From a virus, in IMG/VR virus record IMGVR_UViG_3300025466_000074, positions 1 through 43,655 of that record: DNA of 43,655 bases. The stretch is one strand, 5' to 3'. The translations under genes were made by a program, and so were the position numbers. The notes beneath the pieces are model-generated. The model ran no database searches. It saw only the letters and a program-made list of their open reading frames with translations, and was not told the DNA's origin. Below are positions 1 to 5,188 of the stretch, piece by piece. The first letter of the stretch is position 1, and the number at the start of each line of letters is the position of its first letter.

Positions 1-70
1 ACCGAGAGGGGGCCGAAGGACTCGTCCCAACTGCCTACTGATTAAAATCTAGTAGTGCCGACTGACAAAT

Positions 71-135
71 TGTGCATAAGTCTGTGCATAAGCTGTGTAT
101 AACTTGTGCATAACTTGTGCATAACTTGTGTATAA
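71..135 (-). repeat. Tandem array of six DnaA boxes (TTATNCACA)
   Basis: Six perfect 9-mers TGTGCATAA or TGTGTATAA start at 71, 83, 94, 105, 116 and 127. Read on the minus strand they are TTATGCACA or TTATACACA, all fitting the DnaA-box consensus TTATNCACA. Spacing is 12, 11, 11, 11 and 11 bp, about one helical turn, so all boxes face the same side of the DNA. The rest of 1-262 shows no convincing gene. There is no long AT-rich unwinding region inside the visible flank; the left flank is cut off by the window edge. Known: host initiator DnaA binds this 9-mer. Inferred: a DnaA-dependent origin, a DnaA-titrating site or an operator. The array could instead be iterons of a phage initiator that happen to fit the consensus. 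Confidence 0.8.
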
Positions 136-262
136 AATAGCACCTTTGGAAAGAGCGCAGGATATAGCGGGGACCGATACTCGGATCTAGTCTTAATCCG
201 TGGCTCTGACGAAGCCGTCCAAATTTTCCGTCCGAAGCCCATCCAGAGGACCGTTCGGTAGT

Positions 263-424
263 CTACTCCATGCTATCTGGATCCCACTGATTGGTACCTT
301 CGGGCACTAATTGCCGCAATACGTCCACACGTCCTAGGGATTCCACTAGGCTATCGTCCTCGTATTCTGAGGTATCATTCAGTAAGTCATCCATTAAAAT
401 ATCAATATCATTCATAGGATACAT
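263..424 (-). CDS. Small acidic protein, unknown
   Basis: A 53-residue acidic protein beginning MYPMNDIDIL and rich in Asp/Glu/Ser. No family is recognised. The ATG at 422-424 follows an AAAGG about ten bases upstream. A longer TTG-started form, to 451, is possible. It lies just downstream of the GP88-like gene on the same strand, so it may be co-transcribed with it. A promoter-like element overlaps the proposed start; if that promoter is real, translation may begin at the inner ATG at 413-415. Base composition is less AT-rich than in the main gene block. It could be a small early host-takeover protein, but nothing in the sequence proves this. Confidence 0.45.
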   Translation of the reverse strand: MYPMNDIDILMDDLLNDTSEYEDDSLVESLGRVDVLRQLVPEGTNQWDPDSME

Positions 425-451
425 TCTAACAGGACCTTTCGATCCTGTCAA
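423..451 (-). promoter_or_regulatory. Candidate sigma70 promoter
   Basis: Read leftward: TTGACA (446-451), 17 bp, TAGAAT (423-428). A hairpin, AAGTGC (450-455) pairing with GCACTT (461-466), overlaps the -35. The -10 overlaps the ATG at 424, which is awkward for the small gene called there, so this may instead make a near-leaderless transcript from the ATG at 415, or be fortuitous. Confidence 0.4.
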
Positions 452-478
452 GTGCCTTTCGCACTTTATTCAACCTTT

Positions 479-1198
479 TTATATTGCTTTAATATCAATA
501 ATTCGCTTGACAAATCCTGTGGTATCGTTTTTAGCTTTACCCTTTGCATATAGACCGACAATGCTATTCGGTGCATCCAAAAATCGTAGGTCGGATTCAT
601 CGCCATTAATCACTGGGACATTAAGATATTCACTCGGTAAAGTCTTACTCTCAAACACTACAGCAATATTATACCCATTTTTAATTGCTTTCAATACGTC
701 CGCATCGTTACTATCGGCCGCACTAAATGTCAAGTGATAATTATAGGGCACTTTTCTGTTAGCAATTTTCGTATAATCATAGAATTGAATATCTGGAAAC
801 GCTTCCATAATATTCCGATAGGATCCTACTCTTATCTTTTCCCATGCGATATCCGAAGTACCGTTCAATCGTATGACAGGAATTAATCCGAGTTTTTTAC
901 TTTGCTTAATCGCTAGATTGATATCCGAAACTAGGTCCGACATGAAACCGTCACGATCCTCAAAGAATTCTACCGTTTTGCGGACTCTCGCTTTTTGTAT
1001 CACGTTAGTATTTTCGCCACGCTTAAACATACCACCGCGCCCAGCCGTATTAAGGCAAGCGGTTTTGCATCCGATAGTAGCTTTCGGGCATGTTTGATAC
1101 CCACTCAAGTCGGCTGGCGCTAAGTGTAGAATATAGGAATTGTACCCATACTTCATACCCTTAAGCACCTTAGGATTGCCTGTAGATAATAGCTTCAT
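479..1198 (-). CDS. Gene product 88 (GP88)-like phage protein
   Basis: A 239-residue protein resembling the phage GP88 family, known from mycobacteriophages and many environmental phages; its function is not established. The N-terminal block is diagnostic: GNPKVLKG near residue 7, then LHLAPADLSG near 24, then the cysteine cluster CPKATIGCKTAC (Cys37, Cys44, Cys48) followed by AGRGG. The three close cysteines could bind a metal, or a cluster if a fourth ligand exists. The ATG at 1198 lies a few bases below three tandem leftward promoters, so it is probably an early gene. GC content is visibly higher than in the main block, suggesting separate acquisition. Confidence 0.7.
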   Translation of the reverse strand: MKLLSTGNPKVLKGMKYGYNSYILHLAPADLSGYQTCPKATIGCKTACLNTAGRGGMFKRGENTNVIQKARVRKTVEFFEDRDGFMSDLVSDINLAIKQSKKLGLIPVIRLNGTSDIAWEKIRVGSYRNIMEAFPDIQFYDYTKIANRKVPYNYHLTFSAADSNDADVLKAIKNGYNIAVVFESKTLPSEYLNVPVINGDESDLRFLDAPNSIVGLYAKGKAKNDTTGFVKRIIDIKAI

Positions 1199-1228
1199 AG
1201 TAAAACCTCATAATGTAAGACAATTGCA

Positions 1229-1257
1229 AGTATAAAAGCAATTTTTGAGAATGTCAA
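1229..1257 (-). promoter_or_regulatory. Sigma70 promoter P1 of the GP88-like gene
   Basis: Read leftward: TTGACA (1252-1257), 17 bp, TATACT (1229-1234). The start point would fall about 25 bases before the ATG at 1198. The -35 lies in a block, TCGCTTGACATTCTC, that recurs in the next promoter upstream. Confidence 0.75.
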
Positions 1258-1300
1258 GCGATTTTTTGAAAATTAATCGAAACTTTCAATCGAACTAAAC

Positions 1301-1329
1301 AGAATAGCATAAACAAAAGAGAATGTCAA
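1301..1329 (-). promoter_or_regulatory. Sigma70 promoter P2 of the GP88-like gene
   Basis: Read leftward: TTGACA (1324-1329), 17 bp, TATTCT (1301-1306). The -35 region repeats the block found in P1, 72 bp away, which suggests duplication of a promoter unit. Confidence 0.65.
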
Positions 1330-1412
1330 GCGATTTTTGCGATACGTTGGCGGTGCCCAGGAGCCGGGCTTCTAGTTTTCTTGATTTTCTCATTGTTTGC
1401 TAGTGTAAGTAC

Positions 1413-1441
1413 ATTATAGACTAGACTTTTGAGATTGTCAA
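1413..1441 (-). promoter_or_regulatory. Perfect-consensus sigma70 promoter P3
   Basis: Read leftward: TTGACA (1436-1441), exactly 17 bp, TATAAT (1413-1418), a full E. coli-type consensus. An A/T tract (1442-1475) sits directly upstream as a possible UP element. The transcript would begin near 1406 and run through a GC-richer leader (about 1330-1380) before P2, P1 and the GP88-like gene. No good gene lies in that leader. Confidence 0.8.
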
Positions 1442-1475
1442 GTTTTTTATTTAAAAAATATTTAAAAAAAAAGTG

Positions 1476-1503
1476 TTGACAATTCTAAAAACCAGTGTAG
1501 AAT
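1476..1503 (+). promoter_or_regulatory. Sigma70 promoter of the small rightward operon
   Basis: TTGACA (1476-1481), 16 bp, TAGAAT (1498-1503). It shares the A/T-rich stretch 1442-1475 back to back with leftward promoter P3. It reads into the 27-residue peptide gene and the coiled-coil gene. Confidence 0.7.
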
Positions 1504-1532
1504 GAACTCATCAATTAAACGAAAGGCACAAA

Positions 1533-1616
1533 ATGTTTTCATATCACGAATTAAAAATTATTGCTTGCATTATGTTATTAGCTTGTTTTATCATATGTCT
1601 TTTTATAGGGGAATAA
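1533..1616 (+). CDS. 27-residue single-span membrane peptide
   Basis: The ATG at 1533 is preceded by GAAAGG seven bases upstream and gives a 27-residue peptide ending in a TAA at 1614-1616. The N-terminus MFSYHELK is short and polar. The remainder, IIACIMLLACFIICLFIG, is one hydrophobic transmembrane helix with three cysteines. It sits about 30 bases below a strong promoter and immediately before the ATG at 1619, so the two are probably one operon. Tiny phage membrane proteins include superinfection-exclusion, antiholin and host-modifying factors; which role applies here cannot be told. A longer reading frame overlapping it from 1502 starts inside the promoter -10 and is unlikely. Confidence 0.55.
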   Translation: MFSYHELKIIACIMLLACFIICLFIGE

Positions 1617-1618
1617 TC

Positions 1619-1873
1619 ATGTCAGAAAATACTAATTTTACAAAAGCGGAATTAATTGATATCATACGCTTAAAGAATAAAGAGATTGAGCAATTAAACG
1701 AGAAGTGTACAGACCTCGAAAATGAGAACCAGCAATATCATACTTCGAATTTTTATCTCGAGGAAGAAAATAACTCTTTATACACTCGCATTGAAAAACT
1801 AGTAAAACATAATAACACGCTTGAGGATCAATTGTACAGTATTAAGTTTAACATACAGAAAGCAATATTATAA
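1619..1873 (+). CDS. Small coiled-coil protein, unknown
   Basis: An 84-residue protein starting MSENTNFTKAEL, with AGGGGA well placed upstream of the ATG at 1619. From about residue 15 to 70 it is a heptad-rich coiled coil with many Leu, Glu and Asn. No enzyme motif is seen. It is the second gene of the rightward operon, two bases after the membrane peptide. Its first codons resemble those of the next gene at 1962 (both encode M-x-ENTN). It could be a small regulatory or structural adaptor. No family is recognised. Confidence 0.65.
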   Translation: MSENTNFTKAELIDIIRLKNKEIEQLNEKCTDLENENQQYHTSNFYLEEENNSLYTRIEKLVKHNNTLEDQLYSIKFNIQKAIL

Positions 1874-1881
1874 AAAAACGC

Positions 1882-1910
1882 TTGACATATAACTAATGTC
1901 CCGTTATAGT
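1882..1910 (+). promoter_or_regulatory. Sigma70 promoter before the small basic gene
   Basis: TTGACA (1882-1887), 17 bp, TATAGT (1905-1910). It lies directly after the stop of the coiled-coil gene and would give a leader of about 45 bases before the ATG at 1962. Confidence 0.75.
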
Positions 1911-1961
1911 AGTACCTGTAGTAAACGTTTATTAAATTATATTATGAAAGTGAGATTAAAA

Positions 1962-2177
1962 ATGTTTGAAAATACTAATCCTATCAAAACTAATAACATT
2001 AGCTGGGTCCGTCGGTCAGTGCAAAACGCTATCCCGATGTCCCACTTTGAAACTGTACGAAAACACTTAAAAGCGAATGATATTAAATTCCGCATTCGCT
2101 TTCGTGGTAAAACTCGCCCGGGCAAACGTGATACATTGAAAGCACATGCCAACGCTTTTGCAGTATATCTAAAATAA
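1962..2177 (+). CDS. Small basic protein, unknown
   Basis: A 71-residue, strongly basic protein (many Arg and Lys, for example FRIRFRGKTRPGKRDTLKAH) starting MFENTNPIK. The ATG at 1962 is chosen because a promoter lies 50 bases upstream and a GTGAG lies near it; an earlier ATG at 1944 is possible. The basic charge suggests nucleic-acid binding, but no known fold is recognised. It is followed by a good terminator, so it forms its own transcription unit. The opening codons resemble those of the gene at 1619. Confidence 0.6.
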   Translation: MFENTNPIKTNNISWVRRSVQNAIPMSHFETVRKHLKANDIKFRIRFRGKTRPGKRDTLKAHANAFAVYLK

Positions 2178-2190
2178 CATAGCATAGAAT

Positions 2191-2224
2191 GGGGTGCCTG
2201 TCAAGTGCGGGCTCCCCTTTATTT
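2191..2224 (+). terminator. Rho-independent terminator, rightward
   Basis: GGGGTGCC (2191-2198) pairs with GGCTCCCC (2210-2217) with one T-T mismatch and an 11-base loop, followed by TTTATTTTTT. It ends the small rightward transcript. Confidence 0.75.
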
Positions 2225-2246
2225 TTTGTGTTGTGTTGAATAAAAC

Positions 2247-2259
2247 ACTTGACAAGTGT
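2247..2259. promoter_or_regulatory. Palindrome CACTTG-A-CAAGTG
   Basis: A perfect 6+1+6 palindrome, containing a TTGACA that is followed after 17 bp by TATTGA (2272-2277). It could be an operator over a weak rightward promoter, or part of the termination region. No protein gene follows in that direction. Confidence 0.35.
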
Positions 2260-2276
2260 AGAAAATCCATGTATTG

Positions 2277-2302
2277 AAAAAAGTTCGGTTTGGCCGAAAC
2301 CG
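2277..2302 (-). terminator. Rho-independent terminator, leftward
   Basis: Read leftward: CGGTTT (2302-2297), loop CGGCC, AAACCG (2291-2286), then AAC and six T (2282-2277). It is about 90 bases past the last gene of the long leftward block, so it probably ends that block. It faces the rightward terminator at 2191-2224. Confidence 0.75.
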
Positions 2303-2346
2303 GGTCTCTCGTAACTAGGAATCCCGCACCAAAACCGATATTTTTC

Positions 2347-2416
2347 GAAATTTTCCCGCCAGGATTTTTTTCCGGTAGAACTCCATGGATCAGGAAATTT
2401 TCCCGGCCAGGTTTTT
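2347..2416. repeat. Direct repeat at the end of the leftward block
   Basis: GAAATTTTCCCG, then CCAGG and a T tract, occurs at 2347-2371 and again at 2394-2416 (with one extra G). The second copy is the 3' end of the zinc-ribbon gene; the first lies just beyond its stop. A partial tandem duplication of the gene end is likely. Confidence 0.55.
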
Positions 2417-2623
2417 CTTGGCCACCTTTTTTGCCTTACGTTTCATGTCTCTCTTCTCTGCTTCTTTATCTGCTCTAAGTTTCTCCCGAAGGTCCTCTAC
2501 ACGGTTCGCTTTGTCTTCAAGCACCGCTTTGCTGTATAGTTTATTATAGCACACATCACAGATAAATGGTGGCTCATAATCTGAACCACACTTAGGACAT
2601 ACTTGATATTGACGAATTGCCAT
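2390..2623 (-). CDS. Small zinc-ribbon protein with basic tail
   Basis: A 77-residue protein. The N-terminus carries two CxxC pairs, CPKC (residues 9-12) and CDVC (22-25), a typical zinc ribbon. From about residue 35 it is a charged helix, ending in a Lys/Arg/Ala-rich tail. Zinc ribbons of this size usually bind nucleic acid or other proteins; the actual role is unknown. It is the last gene of the long leftward block, and its 3' end is partly duplicated downstream. Confidence 0.65.
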   Translation of the reverse strand: MAIRQYQVCPKCGSDYEPPFICDVCYNKLYSKAVLEDKANRVEDLREKLRADKEAEKRDMKRKAKKVAKKNLAGKIS

Positions 2624-2632
2624 GATTGTTTC

Positions 2633-2791
2633 CTAATAAAGATTGAAGCGTTTATGCATTCCACACTTAGTACATTTACACATGACTGCATAACCTACCA
2701 TGATTTTATCTGAGTCTTGTACACCAACTTCTTTGTAATCTTCCCAATGATGCCAACATCCAGATGTGAGGAATTCAAATAGCTTTTTCAC
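2633..2791 (-). CDS. Small CxCxxC protein, unknown
   Basis: A 52-residue protein with a GTG start at 2791, chosen because GGAGAAG lies just upstream and the G is shared with the TAG stop of the preceding gene. It has a GCWHHW element near residue 11 and CKCTKC near residue 39, so Cys/His residues could bind zinc. Similar short proteins with GCWHxW and a late CxxC are common in T4-like marine phages; their function is not known. Confidence 0.6.
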   Translation of the reverse strand: MKKLFEFLTSGCWHHWEDYKEVGVQDSDKIMVGYAVMCKCTKCGMHKRFNLY

Positions 2792-2958
2792 TATACTTCT
2801 CCTAATACTTTCCATGCTTTAGCAAGTGCGGCTCTCTGTGCATCGTAGATGTCATCTTCTGGTACTCTGATACCATCAAAGGCATATGAAAGACTCTTCT
2901 GTGATTTATTCCAACCTTTAAGTGTTTGAATGATTTCTCTTGCTTCGTCTTTTGTCAT
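2791..2958 (-). CDS. Small phage protein, unknown
   Basis: A 55-residue protein starting MTKDEAREII at the ATG at 2958, which overlaps the previous stop as ATGA and follows GGAGAAATC. The protein appears helical, with no cysteine cluster, signal or membrane segment. No family is recognised. The tight ATGA and TAGTG overlaps on both sides show that it is translated as part of an operon with its neighbours. Confidence 0.6.
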   Translation of the reverse strand: MTKDEAREIIQTLKGWNKSQKSLSYAFDGIRVPEDDIYDAQRAALAKAWKVLGEV

Positions 2959-3170
2959 GATTTCTCCAATTCTTTCAGTACTTCTTTGCATCCAGTACAG
3001 TTGACATCCTCTTGTTTTTTGTCATATTGACAATCTCGGGTGAAGCGATACTCCCAAGCTAATAGTCCATACTTGGGAAGCTGAACTAACTCTCTCTGCC
3101 GATTGTGTGGCACGATTGTCGAGTGACATCCATTGAGATGACTCGTACTATGATACTGAGTGTTTTCCAT
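2955..3170 (-). CDS. Small Cys/His-containing protein, unknown
   Basis: A 71-residue protein; the ATG at 3170 has AAGGAC upstream. The first 25 residues are His/Ser/Thr-rich; the second half has Cys residues in RDC and CTGC, a possible metal site. It is not recognised as a named family. It starts three bases before the end of the adjacent oxygenase gene and overlaps the next gene by four bases. Confidence 0.55.
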   Translation of the reverse strand: MENTQYHSTSHLNGCHSTIVPHNRQRELVQLPKYGLLAWEYRFTRDCQYDKKQEDVNCTGCKEVLKELEKS

Positions 3171-3172
3171 CT

Positions 3173-3760
3173 TCAAGTCCTTTTTTCTGCTTCATAATAC
3201 TCATACCATCCAGTGGCGATATATTTGTCTTCTGATTTTGAAACAATACCTCTATGCACATGTGTCCAATCGGCTGGCCAAATCAGCGTTAATCCTTTTC
3301 TTGGCTGAACTTTAACATCTTGATGATAAAACTCAGTATATCCTTCATCAGTCACATCATTCAGATATGTCATGAATACTAGATGTCTATTTCTTACTAA
3401 ATCTTTTGTACTATATCTCTCACAATGCATTGCATGATATCCTTGTCCGGGTGCATAGTGCTGAATATTAAATGGTTGCATAATTCCCCATGGACTTGCT
3501 CGATTGCACCAAGGGTACATCTCAATGTATTGGTCACATACTTTCTGCAATTCATTCAGATAATCTGTGATAACAGGTACAGTCCAAAATGAGTTTACTG
3601 CGACAGGAACATCAGTCGAATCTTTGGCTTCTTTGAAAACTCCACTGCCAATTCTTCCTGTAAACTTATTGGGACTTTGATTATAATACTCAATCAATCT
3701 GTCACATACTGACAAATCATTAAGAAAAAATCTTCCTATGAAATCAGAGGTTTTCATCAT
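3173..3760 (-). CDS. 2OG-Fe(II) oxygenase family protein
   Basis: A 195-residue protein of the prolyl-4-hydroxylase-like 2-oxoglutarate/Fe(II) oxygenase type. These enzymes use O2 and 2-oxoglutarate to hydroxylate a substrate. The core is seen at YHAMHCERY (His112-x-Glu114, a possible HxE variant of the usual HxD) and WTHVHRG (His169), followed by a basic residue in the last strand (near Lys179) for 2OG. Two ATGs lie in tandem at the start; the second has better spacing from AAAAGG. The substrate is unknown. Such genes are frequent in T4-like marine phages. A second, divergent copy lies at 11489-12025. Confidence 0.7.
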   Translation of the reverse strand: MMKTSDFIGRFFLNDLSVCDRLIEYYNQSPNKFTGRIGSGVFKEAKDSTDVPVAVNSFWTVPVITDYLNELQKVCDQYIEMYPWCNRASPWGIMQPFNIQHYAPGQGYHAMHCERYSTKDLVRNRHLVFMTYLNDVTDEGYTEFYHQDVKVQPRKGLTLIWPADWTHVHRGIVSKSEDKYIATGWYEYYEAEKRT

Positions 3761-3957
3761 TACCTTTTCTGAGAATTGTCTGCTCTTCCATCTTCGAGTC
3801 CTTTTTGATACATCATGATTAATTGTTTCTCCGTATACAGCTTAGTGCCTGTTTCTGGCATACTGAAAAATCTAGGAGATTTCAATCCTTTAGTATTTCT
3901 AATGGGACTCTCTGACTCTTCGATTATTGCGACTGGTGGCGTATTAATATCAATCAT
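3760..3957 (-). CDS. Hypothetical phage protein
   Basis: A 65-residue protein beginning MIDINTPPVAIIEE. The first half is proline- and serine-containing and probably flexible; the second half is helical and charged. No motif is recognised. Its TAA stop overlaps the ATG of the oxygenase gene, so the two are likely translated together. It is preceded by a 63-base gap with two perfect hairpins. Confidence 0.5.
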   Translation of the reverse strand: MIDINTPPVAIIEESESPIRNTKGLKSPRFFSMPETGTKLYTEKQLIMMYQKGLEDGRADNSQKR

Positions 3958-3990
3958 ACTTTGAATTTACCATTGAGTGTCCTTTATAGT

Positions 3991-4016
3991 TCCTCTGGAG
4001 GAGCGGCTAACGCCAC
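3991..4016 (-). other. Two abutting hairpins in an intergenic gap
   Basis: TCCTC (3991-3995) pairs with GAGGA (3998-4002) over a two-base loop, and GCGGC (4003-4007) pairs with GCCAC (4012-4016, one G-T wobble) over a four-base loop. They occupy most of the gap between 3957 and 4021. No T tract follows on either strand, so this is more likely an RNA processing or stability element than a terminator. Confidence 0.4.
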
Positions 4017-4020
4017 TGAG

Positions 4021-4227
4021 TTATTCGTTGAGTAAGTTTGGACCATCATCATTATTCTGAACAAAATCTTCTGCTAATGATTCTGCTTCTGTTAGAGTAA
4101 TTGTGTTAGTCGTTTTTTTCTTCTTGTCGTTTTCGTAATACTCTACTACGTAACCACGTGATGTTGATTTTAGTACGGTTGCTTGTTTATTACCGTTATA
4201 CCATTTTGATACAATTGCTTGATCCAT
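4021..4227 (-). CDS. Hypothetical phage protein
   Basis: A 68-residue protein starting MDQAIVSKWYNG. The pattern of short beta strands (ATVLKSTSRGYVVEYYEND) resembles a small SH3-like or beta-barrel domain, followed by an acidic helix. No family name can be given. It directly follows the GalE gene, separated by one base, and ends just before the twin hairpins. Confidence 0.5.
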   Translation of the reverse strand: MDQAIVSKWYNGNKQATVLKSTSRGYVVEYYENDKKKKTTNTITLTEAESLAEDFVQNNDDGPNLLNE

Positions 4228-4228
4228 T

Positions 4229-5188
4229 TTAACTTCCTTTCTTAGTACGTTTACGTTTAGCTACTCGTTTTTGTTTAACTTCCCAATTATACGCTGTTTT
4301 GATGATTGTGTCAAGCGTGTGTTCTGGTGTATACATCAAAATACATTCTGCTCGTGTGTTGTCAGCTTTCAATACTGCTGGATCACCTGGTCTGCGTGGA
4401 CCAATCGTTGTTTTAATCTTCTTGTTCAATACTCGTTCTGCTTCTGTGACAATCTGTTTAATCGTCACGCTATTACCTGATCCAATATCAAAGAAGTTAG
4501 TAGAATTGCCTTTGAATAGATAATCTGCGGCAAGCACATGTGCATATGCTAAATCTTCCACATGAACATAATCTCTAGCACAAGTACCATCATAGGTATT
4601 GTAATCATCACCATTGATTGTGAGTCCATCTTTTAAAAATAGATTAGGAATCAGATGTGTTTCTGGATAATGATTCTCACCAAACTCACCATTTGAATCT
4701 GCACCAGCTACATTGAAGTATCGAAGACATACACCATGAATCTTTTCTTTATGTGCATCTTTGATAATATCTTCACTCATTATTTTAGTCTTACCATAGA
4801 CTGATATTTCATCTTCACCATAAACTGCGGCAGTAGATGAAAATACAATCTTATCACATCCAATGCGTTTCATTAGAGATAATGTGTTGATTGTTGAAAC
4901 TACATTATTCTCATAGTATTCTAATGGATGCTGTTCGCTTTCACCAACTTCAATATATCCAGCTAGATGAAATACAATATCAATTTCAATTGCAGGAAAT
5001 ATCTCAAACAATTTATATTTGTCTGTCAAGTCTGCTTGAATATACAAGTCACAATAATTGTTAGACATCAATAGTGCTGGATCTTTTTTATCAATTACGA
5101 TGACTGAATAACCAGATAGCTTAAGTTCTTTCTGTAACTGATGTCCAATGTAACCATTGCCACCAGTAATTAACGCTCGTTTACTCAT
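4229..5188 (-). CDS. galE: UDP-glucose 4-epimerase-like SDR
   Basis: A 319-residue extended short-chain dehydrogenase most like GalE, which interconverts UDP-glucose and UDP-galactose with bound NAD. It has the Rossmann motif GGNGYIG (residues 9-15), then LAGYIEVGESEQHP, then SSTAAVYG and the catalytic YGKTK (Tyr-x-x-x-Lys). The RYFNVAGAD and YVHVEDLA blocks are typical of GalE. The length is slightly below the usual ~335. It overlaps the large VWA gene by four bases and sits away from the main sugar cluster at 27.8-37.4 kb, which it could feed. The exact sugar substrate is not certain. Confidence 0.85.
   Translation of the reverse strand: MSKRALITGGNGYIGHQLQKELKLSGYSVIVIDKKDPALLMSNNYCDLYIQADLTDKYKLFEIFPAIEIDIVFHLAGYIEVGESEQHPLEYYENNVVSTINTLSLMKRIGCDKIVFSSTAAVYGEDEISVYGKTKIMSEDIIKDAHKEKIHGVCLRYFNVAGADSNGEFGENHYPETHLIPNLFLKDGLTINGDDYNTYDGTCARDYVHVEDLAYAHVLAADYLFKGNSTNFFDIGSGNSVTIKQIVTEAERVLNKKIKTTIGPRRPGDPAVLKADNTRAECILMYTPEHTLDTIIKTAYNWEVKQKRVAKRKRTKKGS

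Noticed and set aside
71-135. Reading the 11-bp repeats as a minisatellite or CRISPR-like array
   Set aside because: Unit size is far too short for CRISPR, and the conserved part is exactly the 9-base DnaA box, which explains it better.
42-242. A 66-codon leftward open frame across the DnaA-box array
   Set aside because: Its repetitive middle (TQLMHRLMHN) is only the translation of the box repeats; no ribosome site is seen and composition is not protein-like.
1310-1395. A possible 32-residue leftward peptide in the GP88 leader (MRKSRKLEAR...)
   Set aside because: No Shine-Dalgarno before the ATG and it runs through another promoter; not enough support.
1502-1618. N-terminal extension of the coiled-coil gene to an ATG at 1502
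   Set aside because: That ATG overlaps the promoter -10 and would lie upstream of the transcript start; AGGGGA before the ATG at 1619 is a far better start.
2249-2430. Short rightward RNA from TTGACA/TATTGA (2249-2277) to a GGCCA...TGGCC hairpin with T tract near 2405-2430
   Set aside because: The promoter overlaps a good leftward terminator, its -10 is weak, and there is no other support; kept only as a remark on the palindrome.
2290-2478. Rightward 62-codon frame
   Set aside because: It crosses the leftward terminator, the direct repeats and the 3' end of the zinc-ribbon gene, has no ribosome site and looks like a shadow.
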